Assembly: GCF_005796225.1 (NCBI RefSeq)
Contig: NZ_VAHO01000003.1
Coordinates: 229,449-293,448 of the forward strand
Direction: 5' to 3'
Length of the DNA stretch: 64,000 bases
DNA from: Pseudarthrobacter sp. NamE5
GTDB lineage: Bacteria; Actinomycetota; Actinomycetes; Actinomycetales; Micrococcaceae
This document shows, piece after piece, positions 48,397-57,401 of this stretch; within the stretch, counting starts at the first letter, position 1; every line of letters starts with the position of its first letter. Made by a program: the position numbers and the translations under genes. The notes under the pieces are model-generated. The model was given only the letters and a program-made list of their open reading frames with translations, was not told the DNA's origin and did not search any database.

Positions 48397-49851
48397 TCAA
48401 AGTCCGTACTTCTCCAGCAGCCGCAGCCACACCTCACTGATCGTCGGATACGAGGGCACGGCATGCCATAGCCTGTTCAGCGGCACTTCGCCCACCACAG
48501 CGATGGTGGCAGCGTGCAGGAGTTCGGAGACGTCCGGGCCGGCGAAAGTGGCTCCCAGCAGGACCTGCCGGTCCTCGTCAACCACCAGTTGCGCCCAGCC
48601 CTGGTAGTTCTCCGCATGCAGCGAGGAACCTGCCACCTGGATGGGAAGCTCCACTGAGGAAGCGTTGTACCCGTCGTCGCGGGCAACTTCCAAGGTGCGG
48701 CCAACAGTCGCAAGCTCAGGATCCGTGAACACCACGTTCGGTACCGCGTGCTGGTTTGCTGTTTGGGCGTAGCGGCTCCAGGCCTCCGGCGTTCCGGTGA
48801 GCTCTCCTTTCGCCCGGGCTGCGATCGCGTCTCCGGTTGCCCGGGCCTCGTACTTTCCCTGGTGCGTCAGGAGGTTCTTTCCGGCGGCGTCGCCCACCGC
48901 GTACAGCCACGGTTCGTCCCCCGGAGTTGCCTGCACCAGCCCCGAGCTGTCCGTGCTGAGATCCAGTTGTCCATGCTGGTCCGGCTCGAACCCGATACCC
49001 TCCAGCCCCAGGCCATCAAGGGCGGGATGCCGGCCGGTGGCGACCAGTACCTTGTCTGCAGTGATGAACGTCCCGTCGCCCAGTTGCAGGGTGAAAGTGC
49101 CGTCGTCGTTGCCGCTGATGCTCTTCGTTTCGGTGTTCAGGTGGATCTCCACTCCATCCGCGCGCAGGCCGGCAGCCACCAGCGCGGCGGCTTCCTCGGG
49201 GTATTTCCTGAGCAGCCTGCTGCGTGCCACCAGCGTTACCGCGGACCCAAGGCGGGCGTATGCCTGGGCCAGTTCAGTGCCGGCTACCCCGCCGCCCAGG
49301 ACGGCAAGCCGCTCCGGAACTTCCTGAGCAGAAGTTGCCTCCCGGGTGCCCCACACCTGCAGGTGCTCCAGCCCTGGGACGGGAGGGACGTTCGGCAGGG
49401 ATCCGGTGGCAAGGACCACCGCATGGCGTGCCAGCAACTGGTGGGATGTTCCGTCCAGGCCTGCCACTTCAACGCTTTTGGCGGCGGTAAGCCAGGCATG
49501 GCCCCTGATGAGGCCGATTCCCGAGTCCTTCACCCACGCAACCTGGCTGTCATCCTGCCAGTTGGAGGTGAAGTAGTCCCTGCGCTTGAAGACGGCAGCA
49601 GCGTCCAGTGTCCGCGTGACAGCTTCCTTGGCGCCGGGGGATGTCTGGGCGCCGTGCAGGGCAGTACCGGGCCTCAGCAGCGCCTTGGACGGCATGCACG
49701 CCCAGTAGGAGCATTCGCCGCCCACGAGTTCCGCCTCCACCAGCACTGCGGACAAGCCGCCTTGCACCACTCGGTCCGCTACGTTCTCACCCACGGCGCC
49801 GGCGCCGATCACAATAACGTCATATTCCTGCTTCACAGGCTGGGGCATCAT
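48397..49851 (-). CDS. FAD/NAD(P) pyridine nucleotide-disulfide oxidoreductase
   Basis: A 484-aa class I flavoprotein disulfide reductase. Motifs in order are the FAD site DVIVIGAGAVGENVADRV, active disulfide GGECSYWACMPSKALL (two Cys four residues apart), second GG motif LAVLGGGVAGTELAQAYARL, LYAVGDAAGKNLLTH, and the C-terminal dimer domain with HAVPSYPTISEVW carrying the catalytic His/Glu pair. The first part differs from the usual GGTCxNxGC of lipoamide dehydrogenase, so the substrate may be another disulfide or quinone-like acceptor. Confidence 0.9.
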   Translation of the reverse strand: MMPQPVKQEYDVIVIGAGAVGENVADRVVQGGLSAVLVEAELVGGECSYWACMPSKALLRPGTALHGAQTSPGAKEAVTRTLDAAAVFKRRDYFTSNWQDDSQVAWVKDSGIGLIRGHAWLTAAKSVEVAGLDGTSHQLLARHAVVLATGSLPNVPPVPGLEHLQVWGTREATSAQEVPERLAVLGGGVAGTELAQAYARLGSAVTLVARSRLLRKYPEEAAALVAAGLRADGVEIHLNTETKSISGNDDGTFTLQLGDGTFITADKVLVATGRHPALDGLGLEGIGFEPDQHGQLDLSTDSSGLVQATPGDEPWLYAVGDAAGKNLLTHQGKYEARATGDAIAARAKGELTGTPEAWSRYAQTANQHAVPNVVFTDPELATVGRTLEVARDDGYNASSVELPIQVAGSSLHAENYQGWAQLVVDEDRQVLLGATFAGPDVSELLHAATIAVVGEVPLNRLWHAVPSYPTISEVWLRLLEKYGL

Positions 49852-49964
49852 GGGGACAGCCTACGCCGGGGCAGGTGGGAGTTGCCTGTGCGGACGATGG
49901 GGTCGGCTTGCCCCACAAGATGGGGCTGCTAACCCACAAGATACCGCACCTGTGTTTAACGCAG

Positions 49965-49996
49965 AAGGTCCGCACCGGCGAACCGGTGCGGACCTT
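49965..49996 (-). terminator. Terminator of tRNA-Arg
   Basis: AAGGTCCGCACCGG at 49965-49978 pairs with CCGGTGCGGACCTT at 49983-49996 (14 bp, CGAA loop). It begins 5 bases after the tRNA 3' end in its direction of transcription. Confidence 0.88.
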
Positions 49997-50001
49997 ATCT
50001 G

Positions 50002-50075
<74 letters not shown>

Positions 50076-50351
50076 ATCTCGTGTCCTGGAGAAGAACCGC
50101 TCTCCCTGAACCTCGAATTACTTTACGCGAGGGTGGGCCGTCGTGCCAAATCGAGACCTATGTAATCTGCACGACTAGACCGGTATAGGTGACCTTTGTC
50201 ACTTAATCGCGCTGTTCGCTGACACTTTTCCTTGAATTTCCGCGGAAATCAATTTTTGTGTCGGGAATTGGTCAGTAAGCGGCCAAAAAACTGGAGTGGT
50301 CCGGACCATAGCATTTAGCACACACCGATGAACCCGAGGAAGGGAACCGAA

Positions 50352-52178
50352 ATGGGCGATCTGGCGCAGAAGCCGCTGCTTGATAACGCACCCACCACAC
50401 ATGCCGGTCTACTGGCATGGGTCGAGGAGGTTGCTGAGCTAACGCAGCCGGACCGTATCTACTGGGTTGACGGCTCCGAAGAGGAGAACACCCGCCTCAC
50501 CGACGAGCTGGTGGCAGCAGGAACGCTGACCCGCCTGAACCAGGATCTTTTCCCCAACTCTTTCGCGGCCTTCTCCGATCCTGCTGACGTGGCCCGCGTC
50601 GAAGAGCAGACTTTTATCTGCTCCGAAAACAAGCGTGACGCGGGGTTCACCAACAACTGGATGGACCCGGCCCGGATGAAGGAGAAGCTGCGCGGCCTGT
50701 TCGCCGGCTCAATGCGCGGCCGCACCATGTACGTCATCCCGTTCGTCATGGGCCACCTCGACGCCGAGGATCCCAAATTTGGCGTAGAGATCACGGACAG
50801 TGCCTACGTTGTTGCGTCAATGCGCATCATGGCCAGGATCGGCACCGACGTCCTGAACCGCATCACCGAAACCAACGCCTTTTTCGTTCCGGCGCTCCAC
50901 TCCCTGGGCGCGCCGCTGCAGCCGGGCCAGGAAGACGTGCCGTGGCCCTGCAACCCCGACAAGTGGATCGTCCACTTTCCCGAAGAGCGGTCCATCTGGT
51001 CCTTCGGTTCCGGCTACGGCGGCAACGCCCTGCTCGGCAAGAAGTGCTACGCCCTGCGCATCGCGTCCGTCATGGCCCGCGACGAGGGCTGGCTGGCCGA
51101 GCACATGCTCATCCTCAAGCTGACTTCCCCCGAACAGAAGACGTACTACGTCTCCGCCGCCTTCCCCTCCGCCTGCGGCAAGACCAACCTGGCGCTGCTC
51201 GATCCCACTATCGAAGGCTGGAAGGTTGAGACCCTCGGCGACGACATCACCTGGATGCGGTTTGGCAAGGAAGGCGAGTTGCGTGCGGTCAACCCCGAGG
51301 CCGGCCTCTTCGGCGTCGCGCCCGGCACAGGTTGGGGCACCAACCCCAACGCCATGCGCGCCATCGCCAAGGGCAACAGCATCTTCACCAACGTGGCGCT
51401 GACCGACGACGGCGGTGTCTGGTGGGAGGGCATGACGGACGAGGTGCCGGCGCACCTCACTGACTGGCAGGGCAACTCCTGGACGCCCGCTTCCGACAAG
51501 CCTGCGGCCCACCCGAATTCCCGGTTCTGCACTCCCATTGACCAGATCGACATGCTGGCCGAGGAGTACTACAGCCCTGAGGGTGTCGAGCTTTCCGCCA
51601 TCCTGTTCGGCGGCCGGCGCAAGACCACCATCCCGCTGGTCACCCAGGCGCGCAGCTGGTCCAACGGTATCTTCATGGGCGCAACGCTTTCCTCGGAAAC
51701 CACTGCGGCAGCGGCCGGTGCCGTCGGCGTCCTGCGCCGCGACCCCATGGCCATGCTGCCCTTCATCGGCTACGACGCCGGCGATTACCTGAACCACTGG
51801 GTCAACCTGTCCGCGAAGGCAAACCCGGAGCGGCTGCCCGCCATCTTCCTGGTCAACTGGTTCCGCCGGAACTCCGAGGGCGGCTTCGCCTGGCCCGGCT
51901 TCGGCGACAACGCCCGCGTGCTCAAGTGGGCGATCGAGCGTCTTGAAGGCAAGACCGACGCCGTGGAAACACCGATCGGTTTCGTGCCGAGCGGAGACGC
52001 CATCGACCTTGAAGGCCTGGACATGACTCCTGCACAGGTGGAAGAGGCCGTGAAGGTCGACCCCACCGAGTGGGCCGCGGAACTTGCCTCCATCGAGGAA
52101 TGGTTCGCAAACTTCGGTGGCTCACTGCCGGACGCGCTCCGGTCGGAGCTTGAAGGTTTGAAGGCCCGGCTGGGCTGA
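50352..52178 (+). CDS. pckG: Phosphoenolpyruvate carboxykinase, GTP-dependent
   Basis: Start ATG 50352 ([20 protein letters not shown]) after GAGGAAGGG gives 608 aa, the normal length. Signatures are the substrate loop with [11 protein letters not shown], kinase loop [13 protein letters not shown] (about residues 271-283), [10 protein letters not shown], and GTP-site region [18 protein letters not shown] text (about residues 440-455). It decarboxylates oxaloacetate to PEP in gluconeogenesis. The 276-base upstream region is AT-rich and should hold its promoter. A very strong terminator follows. Confidence 0.98.
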   Translation: MGDLAQKPLLDNAPTTHAGLLAWVEEVAELTQPDRIYWVDGSEEENTRLTDELVAAGTLTRLNQDLFPNSFAAFSDPADVARVEEQTFICSENKRDAGFTNNWMDPARMKEKLRGLFAGSMRGRTMYVIPFVMGHLDAEDPKFGVEITDSAYVVASMRIMARIGTDVLNRITETNAFFVPALHSLGAPLQPGQEDVPWPCNPDKWIVHFPEERSIWSFGSGYGGNALLGKKCYALRIASVMARDEGWLAEHMLILKLTSPEQKTYYVSAAFPSACGKTNLALLDPTIEGWKVETLGDDITWMRFGKEGELRAVNPEAGLFGVAPGTGWGTNPNAMRAIAKGNSIFTNVALTDDGGVWWEGMTDEVPAHLTDWQGNSWTPASDKPAAHPNSRFCTPIDQIDMLAEEYYSPEGVELSAILFGGRRKTTIPLVTQARSWSNGIFMGATLSSETTAAAAGAVGVLRRDPMAMLPFIGYDAGDYLNHWVNLSAKANPERLPAIFLVNWFRRNSEGGFAWPGFGDNARVLKWAIERLEGKTDAVETPIGFVPSGDAIDLEGLDMTPAQVEEAVKVDPTEWAAELASIEEWFANFGGSLPDALRSELEGLKARLG

Positions 52179-52211
52179 ACGCTTCGCCGCTGAGGACAAC
52201 GGCGTCCTAAC

Positions 52212-52256
52212 GACGACGGCCCCGCACCTTTTTCGTAAAGGTGCGGGGCCGTCGTC
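52212..52256. terminator. 20-bp perfect terminator hairpin after pckG
   Basis: Arms at 52212-52231 and 52237-52256 are perfect complements over 20 bases with a 5-base loop. It lies between convergent pckG and the flavohemoprotein remnant and probably stops both transcripts. Confidence 0.9.
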
Positions 52257-52267
52257 GCGCTGCTTAT

Positions 52268-52585
52268 TTAGTTGGCGAGCCAAATGTCCGGGCCGAAGAC
52301 CGCGTACTGGATCCGGGTGGCCGGGATACCGGCATTGATGGCCTCGTTCCGGATGTTCTTCATGATGAAGGGGAGCGGGCCGCAGAGGTAGAGGGCAGCA
52401 TCCGCCGGCAAGTCCACCTCGCGCAAGGACACAAAGCCTGCCCTGGCTCCCGCCACTGGCTGTTCCAGCCACAGCTGCAGCTCGGCGCCTTCCAGGCGTT
52501 TGACGTCGTCCGTCACCTGGCTGCGCAGGGCCCAGGCGTCCAGGGTGCTTTCCGCCACCAGCACCAGCACCTGCCGGCCGGAACC
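52268..52585 (-). pseudogene. hmp: Flavohemoprotein (Hmp), C-terminal remnant
   Basis: A minus-strand frame ends with about 105 residues of the NAD-binding domain of bacterial flavohemoprotein: RQVLVLVAESTLDAWALRSQ, then GARAGFVSLREVDLPADA, then YLCGPLPFIMKNIRN and the terminal YAVFGPDIWLAN. The heme-globin and FAD domains (about 290 residues) are absent. Upstream the frame runs out of phase through the NsrR-like gene, so the piece cannot be translated normally. A deletion joined the gene's 3' end to the regulator's 3' end. Confidence 0.82.
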
Positions 52586-52593
52586 GGGTGGAG

Positions 52594-53043
52594 TCAGAGG
52601 CCTTGACGCAGCCCGATCATGCTGAAAACCGGAGCCATCTGGCGTGCACCGGGGAGATCTGCGATCAGTACCGAATCGAGTTCCCGGTAGAACGCTTCGC
52701 GCGCCCTGGCCAGCGCTGAACGAAGCTTGCATTCGTTGATGAGCGGGCAGTTTCCGCCGGGGGCCACGCACTCGGCGGCATCAGTGCGGGTATCGAGCTG
52801 CCTCAGCACCTGTCCCACGCTGGCGTTGCGGCCCGCGTGGCTCAGCCGGGAGCCGCCCGTCCGGCCGCGAACCACCTCGATCAGCTCCAGGCTGCGCAGC
52901 TTCGCCATGGCTTTGCTGACGTGGTTGTACGGAGTCCCCACGGAAGCGGCGATGTTCTGCGTGGTCAGCAGACTGCCGCCAGGGGCGGCTGCGAGCACCA
53001 TCAGGGCCCGCAGGCTGACGTCGGCAAAGGCGTTGATCTTCAT
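52594..53043 (-). CDS. nsrR: Rrf2-family regulator, NsrR-like
   Basis: A 149-aa protein. The N-terminal winged helix reads MKINAFADVSLRALMVLAAA, NIAASVGTPYNHVSKAMAKL and GLIEVVRGRTGGSRL-like text (residues about 50-66). The dimerisation region carries the three cysteines of an iron-sulfur cluster, CVAPGGNCPLINECKL. NsrR senses nitric oxide and represses flavohemoprotein genes. The usual target survives next door only as a C-terminal stub. The gene appears intact. Confidence 0.9.
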   Translation of the reverse strand: MKINAFADVSLRALMVLAAAPGGSLLTTQNIAASVGTPYNHVSKAMAKLRSLELIEVVRGRTGGSRLSHAGRNASVGQVLRQLDTRTDAAECVAPGGNCPLINECKLRSALARAREAFYRELDSVLIADLPGARQMAPVFSMIGLRQGL

Positions 53044-53058
53044 GCGCGTCAGGCCGGT

Positions 53059-53577
53059 CTAGTCCAGCCAGATAGCAGGTTTGTTCGTGTCCGCACTCAA
53101 CTCCCCGAACTCCCACGTCTGGGTTCCGGCATTAGCAGAGTAGGGGAGCGCCGCCGCGAAGACAGAACCATCGCAGTGCTCGGCTGCAACGTGGATCGCG
53201 TCCGAGTCTTCCTCAACCAGCAGGATGTCGCAGACTATTGCAGCAGCGCGGAAATCCTCCCGATTTTGCCGCAGGAGGGCTGTAAGATCGCTGATCATCG
53301 CGTCGGCATCGAAGTCGCCGTCAGACCCTTCCGCGGAATCTGCCGGCGACACCGCAACAAGCCGCACCTCGCCGTCGTTCTGTACTGTCAGTGCGAAGGG
53401 CAGGAAGCCGCCGTTGCGCTGGAGCTGCTCCTGCGCGGCGCTGATGCCCGTGCCCAGGAGGTTCTCCAGGTCCGTGGCGGTGCTTTCCGGCACAGAATCC
53501 CGCCAGGAGGCCGGCTCCTGGGACCCGTCATCCCGGGAGCCCTGTCCTTCATTGGCCGGACTGGTTTCTTTGGTCAT
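53059..53577 (-). CDS. Conserved hypothetical protein, 172 aa
   Basis: An acidic soluble protein with a disordered first 30 residues. A folded domain follows: AAQEQLQRNGGFLPFALTV, VRLVAVSP, LTALLRQNREDFRAAAIVCD and DAIHVAAEH. The fold looks alpha/beta. It lies 6 bases downstream of the phosphohexomutase gene in the same direction and may be co-transcribed. No function is known to me. Confidence 0.8.
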   Translation of the reverse strand: MTKETSPANEGQGSRDDGSQEPASWRDSVPESTATDLENLLGTGISAAQEQLQRNGGFLPFALTVQNDGEVRLVAVSPADSAEGSDGDFDADAMISDLTALLRQNREDFRAAAIVCDILLVEEDSDAIHVAAEHCDGSVFAAALPYSANAGTQTWEFGELSADTNKPAIWLD

Positions 53578-53583
53578 GCTGCC

Positions 53584-55002
53584 CTATGCCCGGACAAGGG
53601 ACAGGACCCGGTCCCGGATCCGTTCCATGGTGGCCCGGTCTGTAGCTTCGGCATTGAGGCGGAGGAAGGGCTCGGTGTTGGACGGGCGCAGGTTGAACCA
53701 GTAGCTGCCGTCGTTGGCCGTGAACGTGCTGCCGTCCAGGGTGTCGATGGTGATGTCCTCGCCGGCGAAGTCTGTGCGCACCCGCTCCACTGCGGCGGGC
53801 TTGTCATCGACTTCGGAGTTGATCTCCCCAGAGCTGACGTAAGGCTCGTACTCCCGGCCCAGATCCGAAAGCGGTCCGTCCTGCTCGCCCAGCGCGGCCA
53901 GAACATGCATCGCCGCCAGCATGCCGGTGTCGGCGTTCCAAAAGTCGCGGAAGTAAAAATGGGCCGAGTGCTCGCCGCCGAACACGGCGCTTTCCTCTGC
54001 CATGACTGCCTTGATGAAGGAATGGCCCACGCGCGTGCGGACCGGCCGTCCGCCGTCGTGCTCCACCAGCTCGGACACTGCGCGGGAGCAAAGAAGGTTG
54101 TGGATGATCGTGGGGGTTGCCTCCCCCTGGGCCTTCGCGCGGGCAATTTCACGGCGGGCCACCATGCCGGTGATGGCCGACGGCGATACGGGATCACCCT
54201 TTTCGTCCACCACGAAGCAGCGGTCGGCGTCACCGTCGAAGGCCAGGCCGATGTCCGCGCCGTGCTCGATCACCGCGGCCTGCAGGTCCCGCAGGTTCTC
54301 CGGTTCCAGCGGGTTGGCAGGGTGGTTGGGAAAAGAACCGTCCAGCTCGAAGTAGAGCGGAACGATGTCCAGTGGCAGCTTGGGAAGCAGGGTGTCGCCC
54401 AGCACTGCCGGGGTGGTAAGGCCGGCCATGCCGTTGCCTGCATCCACAACCACCTTGAGCGGGCGGGAATTGGACAGGTTAACGAGCTTGCGGAGGTATT
54501 CCGCGTAGTCCTTCAGGACGTCGCGGACGCTGATGTGGCCGCGGCTTCCCGCCGCCGGAATGGAACCCTCGTTGAGGTACTGCTCAGCTAGGGCCTGGAT
54601 GTCCTTGAGGCCTGTTTCCGAGGAAATGGGCACGGCACCGGCTTTGGACATCTTGATCCCGTTGTAGCCGGCAGGGTTGTGGCTGGCGGTGAAGGTGGCA
54701 CCGGCGCGGTTGTAGAAGCCGCAGGCGAAGTAGAGCTCGTCGGTGGAAATCAGGTCCAGCAGCTCAATGTTTGCGCCCCGGGTGGCTGCGCCGTTGGCGA
54801 AGGCCTTGCTGAATTCCGGGGAGGAAGGACGCATGTCGCCACCCACCAGGATGGTCTGGCCTGCAAGCTGCAGGATGTCCACGAACGCCGCCCCCACGGC
54901 TTCGACAATTTCGGCGGTGATGGTCTGGCCCACGATGCCCCGGACGTCATACGCCTTGAAGGACGCCGAAAGGTCAAAAGTCGTTGTCTGTTCGCTAGTC
55001 AC
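53584..55002 (-). CDS. manB: Phosphomannomutase/phosphoglucomutase
   Basis: A 472-aa alpha-D-phosphohexomutase. All four signatures are present: phosphoserine loop TFTASHNPAGYNGIKMS (catalytic Ser in TASHNP), metal loop AFDGDADRCFVVDEKG, sugar-binding GEHSAHFYFRDF, and phosphate-binding LRPSNTEPFLRLNAEA. It interconverts hexose 1- and 6-phosphates for cell-wall and glycan precursors. Sugar preference is not certain. It is divergent from the RecQ gene. Confidence 0.94.
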   Translation of the reverse strand: MTSEQTTTFDLSASFKAYDVRGIVGQTITAEIVEAVGAAFVDILQLAGQTILVGGDMRPSSPEFSKAFANGAATRGANIELLDLISTDELYFACGFYNRAGATFTASHNPAGYNGIKMSKAGAVPISSETGLKDIQALAEQYLNEGSIPAAGSRGHISVRDVLKDYAEYLRKLVNLSNSRPLKVVVDAGNGMAGLTTPAVLGDTLLPKLPLDIVPLYFELDGSFPNHPANPLEPENLRDLQAAVIEHGADIGLAFDGDADRCFVVDEKGDPVSPSAITGMVARREIARAKAQGEATPTIIHNLLCSRAVSELVEHDGGRPVRTRVGHSFIKAVMAEESAVFGGEHSAHFYFRDFWNADTGMLAAMHVLAALGEQDGPLSDLGREYEPYVSSGEINSEVDDKPAAVERVRTDFAGEDITIDTLDGSTFTANDGSYWFNLRPSNTEPFLRLNAEATDRATMERIRDRVLSLVRA

Positions 55003-55150
55003 GGGCTTTATCTTACGGGCAAGCCCGGAACTGGTGGCCAGGTTGCGCAGGCCAGGCAGTCGTGTGTGCGGGCAATATGTGGAGCCTCAGGGTTTCCACA
55101 TAAGACATCGCAGGGTGCCGGCTGTCGGAGGGGGCTGGGATACTGAATCA

Positions 55151-57328
55151 ATGGTCGATAACCAGTACGCCACGGTAACTACTGATCCTGCTCCTGCCTC
55201 CGCCACCCATGGACAGGCCTTGAAGGTCCTCCGTGAACTGGTGGGCAACCCGGAGGCGGGCTTCCATGAGGGCCAGTTCGAGGCGATCGAGGCACTGGTC
55301 GACGGCGGCCGGCGGGCTCTGGTGGTGCAGCGGACAGGGTGGGGGAAATCAGCCGTCTATTTCGTGGCCTCGCTGTTGTTGCGCCGTAGGGGGGCCGGGC
55401 CCACCCTCATCGTCTCGCCCCTGCTTGCCCTGATGCGGGACCAGGTGGCCGCAGCCGCCCGGGCAGGGGTCCGTGCGGTGGCGATCAACTCCGCCAACCA
55501 GCTGGAATGGGACAACGTCCGCGAACAGCTGGCCGCCGACCAGGTGGATGTCCTTCTGGTCTCCCCGGAACGGCTGACCAACCCGTCGTTCCGGGAAAAC
55601 CAGCTCCCCGAACTTATCCGGCGCACCGGCCTGCTGGTGATTGACGAGGCCCACTGCATCTCGGACTGGGGCCACGACTTCCGGCCGGACTATCGCAGGA
55701 TCGCGGACCTGATCACCCAGCTGCCGGATTCGGTCCCGGTGCTGGCCACCACTGCCACCGCCAACTCCCGGGTGGTACACGATATCGAAGAGCAGCTCGG
55801 CGTGGGCGTCCTGACAATCCGCGGCGCCTTGGGCAGGGACTCGCTGCGGCTGGGTGTCCTGACACTCCCGGATGCCAAACAGCGGCTGGGCTGGCTGCTG
55901 ACCCATCTCACCGACCTTCCCGGCAGCGGAATCATCTACACGTTGGCCGTTTCTGCGGCGGAGGACACCGCAAGGCTCCTGGCGGAGGCCGGCCACGAGG
56001 TGCTGGCCTACACCGGCCGCACCGACCCGGCCGACAGGGAGCGGGCAGAACAGCTGCTGAAGGACAACCAGGTCAAGGCGCTGGTGGCCACCTCCGCCCT
56101 GGGTATGGGTTTCGACAAGCCTGACCTGGGTTTTGTTGTCCACCTGGGCGCCCCGTCCTCGCCGGTGGCGTACTACCAGCAGGTGGGACGTGCCGGCCGT
56201 GGTGCAGCCAACGCCGATGTCTTGCTCCTGCCCGGCACCGAAGACCGGGACATCTGGCAGTACTTCGCCACCGCATCCATGCCCTCTGAGGAAAAAGCAG
56301 CGGCCGTTCTCACGGCACTGGCGGAAGCAGGCACAGCCCTCTCTACGGTGGCACTGGAAGCCCGGGTAGATCTCCGCCGTACTCCGCTGGAGCTGCTGCT
56401 GAAGGTGCTGTCCGTGGACGGCGCAGTGGAGCGGGTGGGCGGGGGATGGCGGTCCACCGGGCAGCCCTGGGTTTACGATGCCGAGCGGTACCAGCGGATT
56501 GCCGAAGCCCGCGTGGACGAGCAGGACTCCATGGTGATCTACCAGGACACCGCCGGTTGCCGGATGGAATACATCACCTCCGTCCTTGACGACGAGACCG
56601 CCCATCCCTGTGGGAGATGCGACAACTGCGCGGGGCGCTGGTTCCCGGCAGAGATAGATGAAACAGCTACCGCTGCAGCCGGGCAGACCCTCAGCAGGGC
56701 TGGTGGTGTGCTGGAAGCAAGGCTGCAGTGGCCCAGTGGGATGGACCGCCTTGGCGTTCCGGTCAAGGGCAAGCTGAAAGCTGCAGAAGGACTCGCTGAA
56801 GGGCGGGTCCTGGCACGGTTGACGGACCTCGGCTGGGGCGGCGCACTGCGCGACCTGTTTGCGGCCGGCGCGCCGGACCGTCCCGTGGAGCCGGGCATGC
56901 TGCAGGCGTGCGTGCAGGTCCTGCGCGAATGGGGTGCCGGGGATACCCGCACCCCGGGCTGGAGCGGAGCAGGGCGGCCTGCCGGCATTGTCAGCATCCC
57001 TTCACGCTCCAAGCCGGAGCTGGTAGGTTCCCTCGCGCAGGGCATCTCTGGAATTGGCCGTATCCCCTACCTGGGTGAGCTGCAGTTGGCCCACGGCGGC
57101 CCTACGGGGAGCCGCGGTGGCAACAGCGCCTATCGCCTGGCCGGGGTGTGGGACCGACTGGTGGTGGGGCCGGAGCTCGAGGCCGCGCTGGCTTCCCTGC
57201 AGGGCGGCAGCGTGATGCTGGTCGACGACATTGTGGACAGCAGGTGGACGCTCACCGTCGGCGGCCGCGCTCTTCGCCAATCAGGCGCGGGGGCTGTGCT
57301 TCCGCTGGTCCTGGCGCAAGCGGGGTGA
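55151..57328 (+). CDS. RecQ-family DNA helicase with C-terminal phosphoribosyltransferase-like domain
   Basis: I start at ATG 55151 (MVDNQYATVTTDPAPASATH), giving 725 aa. Helicase motifs: Walker A VVQRTGWGKSAVYF, DEAHCISDWGHDFRPDYRR, SALGMGFDKPDLGFVVH and YYQQVGRAGRG. A cysteine set (CRMEYITS, CGRCDNCAG) resembles the RecQ zinc domain. The last 150 residues resemble a phosphoribosyltransferase-type fold (VMLVDDIVDSRWTLTVGGR) instead of an HRDC domain. It unwinds DNA in recombination or repair; the function of the PRTase-like tail is unknown. Confidence 0.93.
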   Translation: MVDNQYATVTTDPAPASATHGQALKVLRELVGNPEAGFHEGQFEAIEALVDGGRRALVVQRTGWGKSAVYFVASLLLRRRGAGPTLIVSPLLALMRDQVAAAARAGVRAVAINSANQLEWDNVREQLAADQVDVLLVSPERLTNPSFRENQLPELIRRTGLLVIDEAHCISDWGHDFRPDYRRIADLITQLPDSVPVLATTATANSRVVHDIEEQLGVGVLTIRGALGRDSLRLGVLTLPDAKQRLGWLLTHLTDLPGSGIIYTLAVSAAEDTARLLAEAGHEVLAYTGRTDPADRERAEQLLKDNQVKALVATSALGMGFDKPDLGFVVHLGAPSSPVAYYQQVGRAGRGAANADVLLLPGTEDRDIWQYFATASMPSEEKAAAVLTALAEAGTALSTVALEARVDLRRTPLELLLKVLSVDGAVERVGGGWRSTGQPWVYDAERYQRIAEARVDEQDSMVIYQDTAGCRMEYITSVLDDETAHPCGRCDNCAGRWFPAEIDETATAAAGQTLSRAGGVLEARLQWPSGMDRLGVPVKGKLKAAEGLAEGRVLARLTDLGWGGALRDLFAAGAPDRPVEPGMLQACVQVLREWGAGDTRTPGWSGAGRPAGIVSIPSRSKPELVGSLAQGISGIGRIPYLGELQLAHGGPTGSRGGNSAYRLAGVWDRLVVGPELEAALASLQGGSVMLVDDIVDSRWTLTVGGRALRQSGAGAVLPLVLAQAG

Positions 57329-57401
57329 GCCGGCCAAATGAGCCGGGCCTCGGAGTGCAGGCCGGCTGAGTCCAGGCCGTCGCAGCCCGGGCTGGTTCAG
57401 C

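Noticed and set aside
53225..54591. Long plus-strand frames opposite the 172-aa protein and phosphohexomutase
   Set aside because: High-GC antisense frames; the minus-strand genes carry all conserved motifs.
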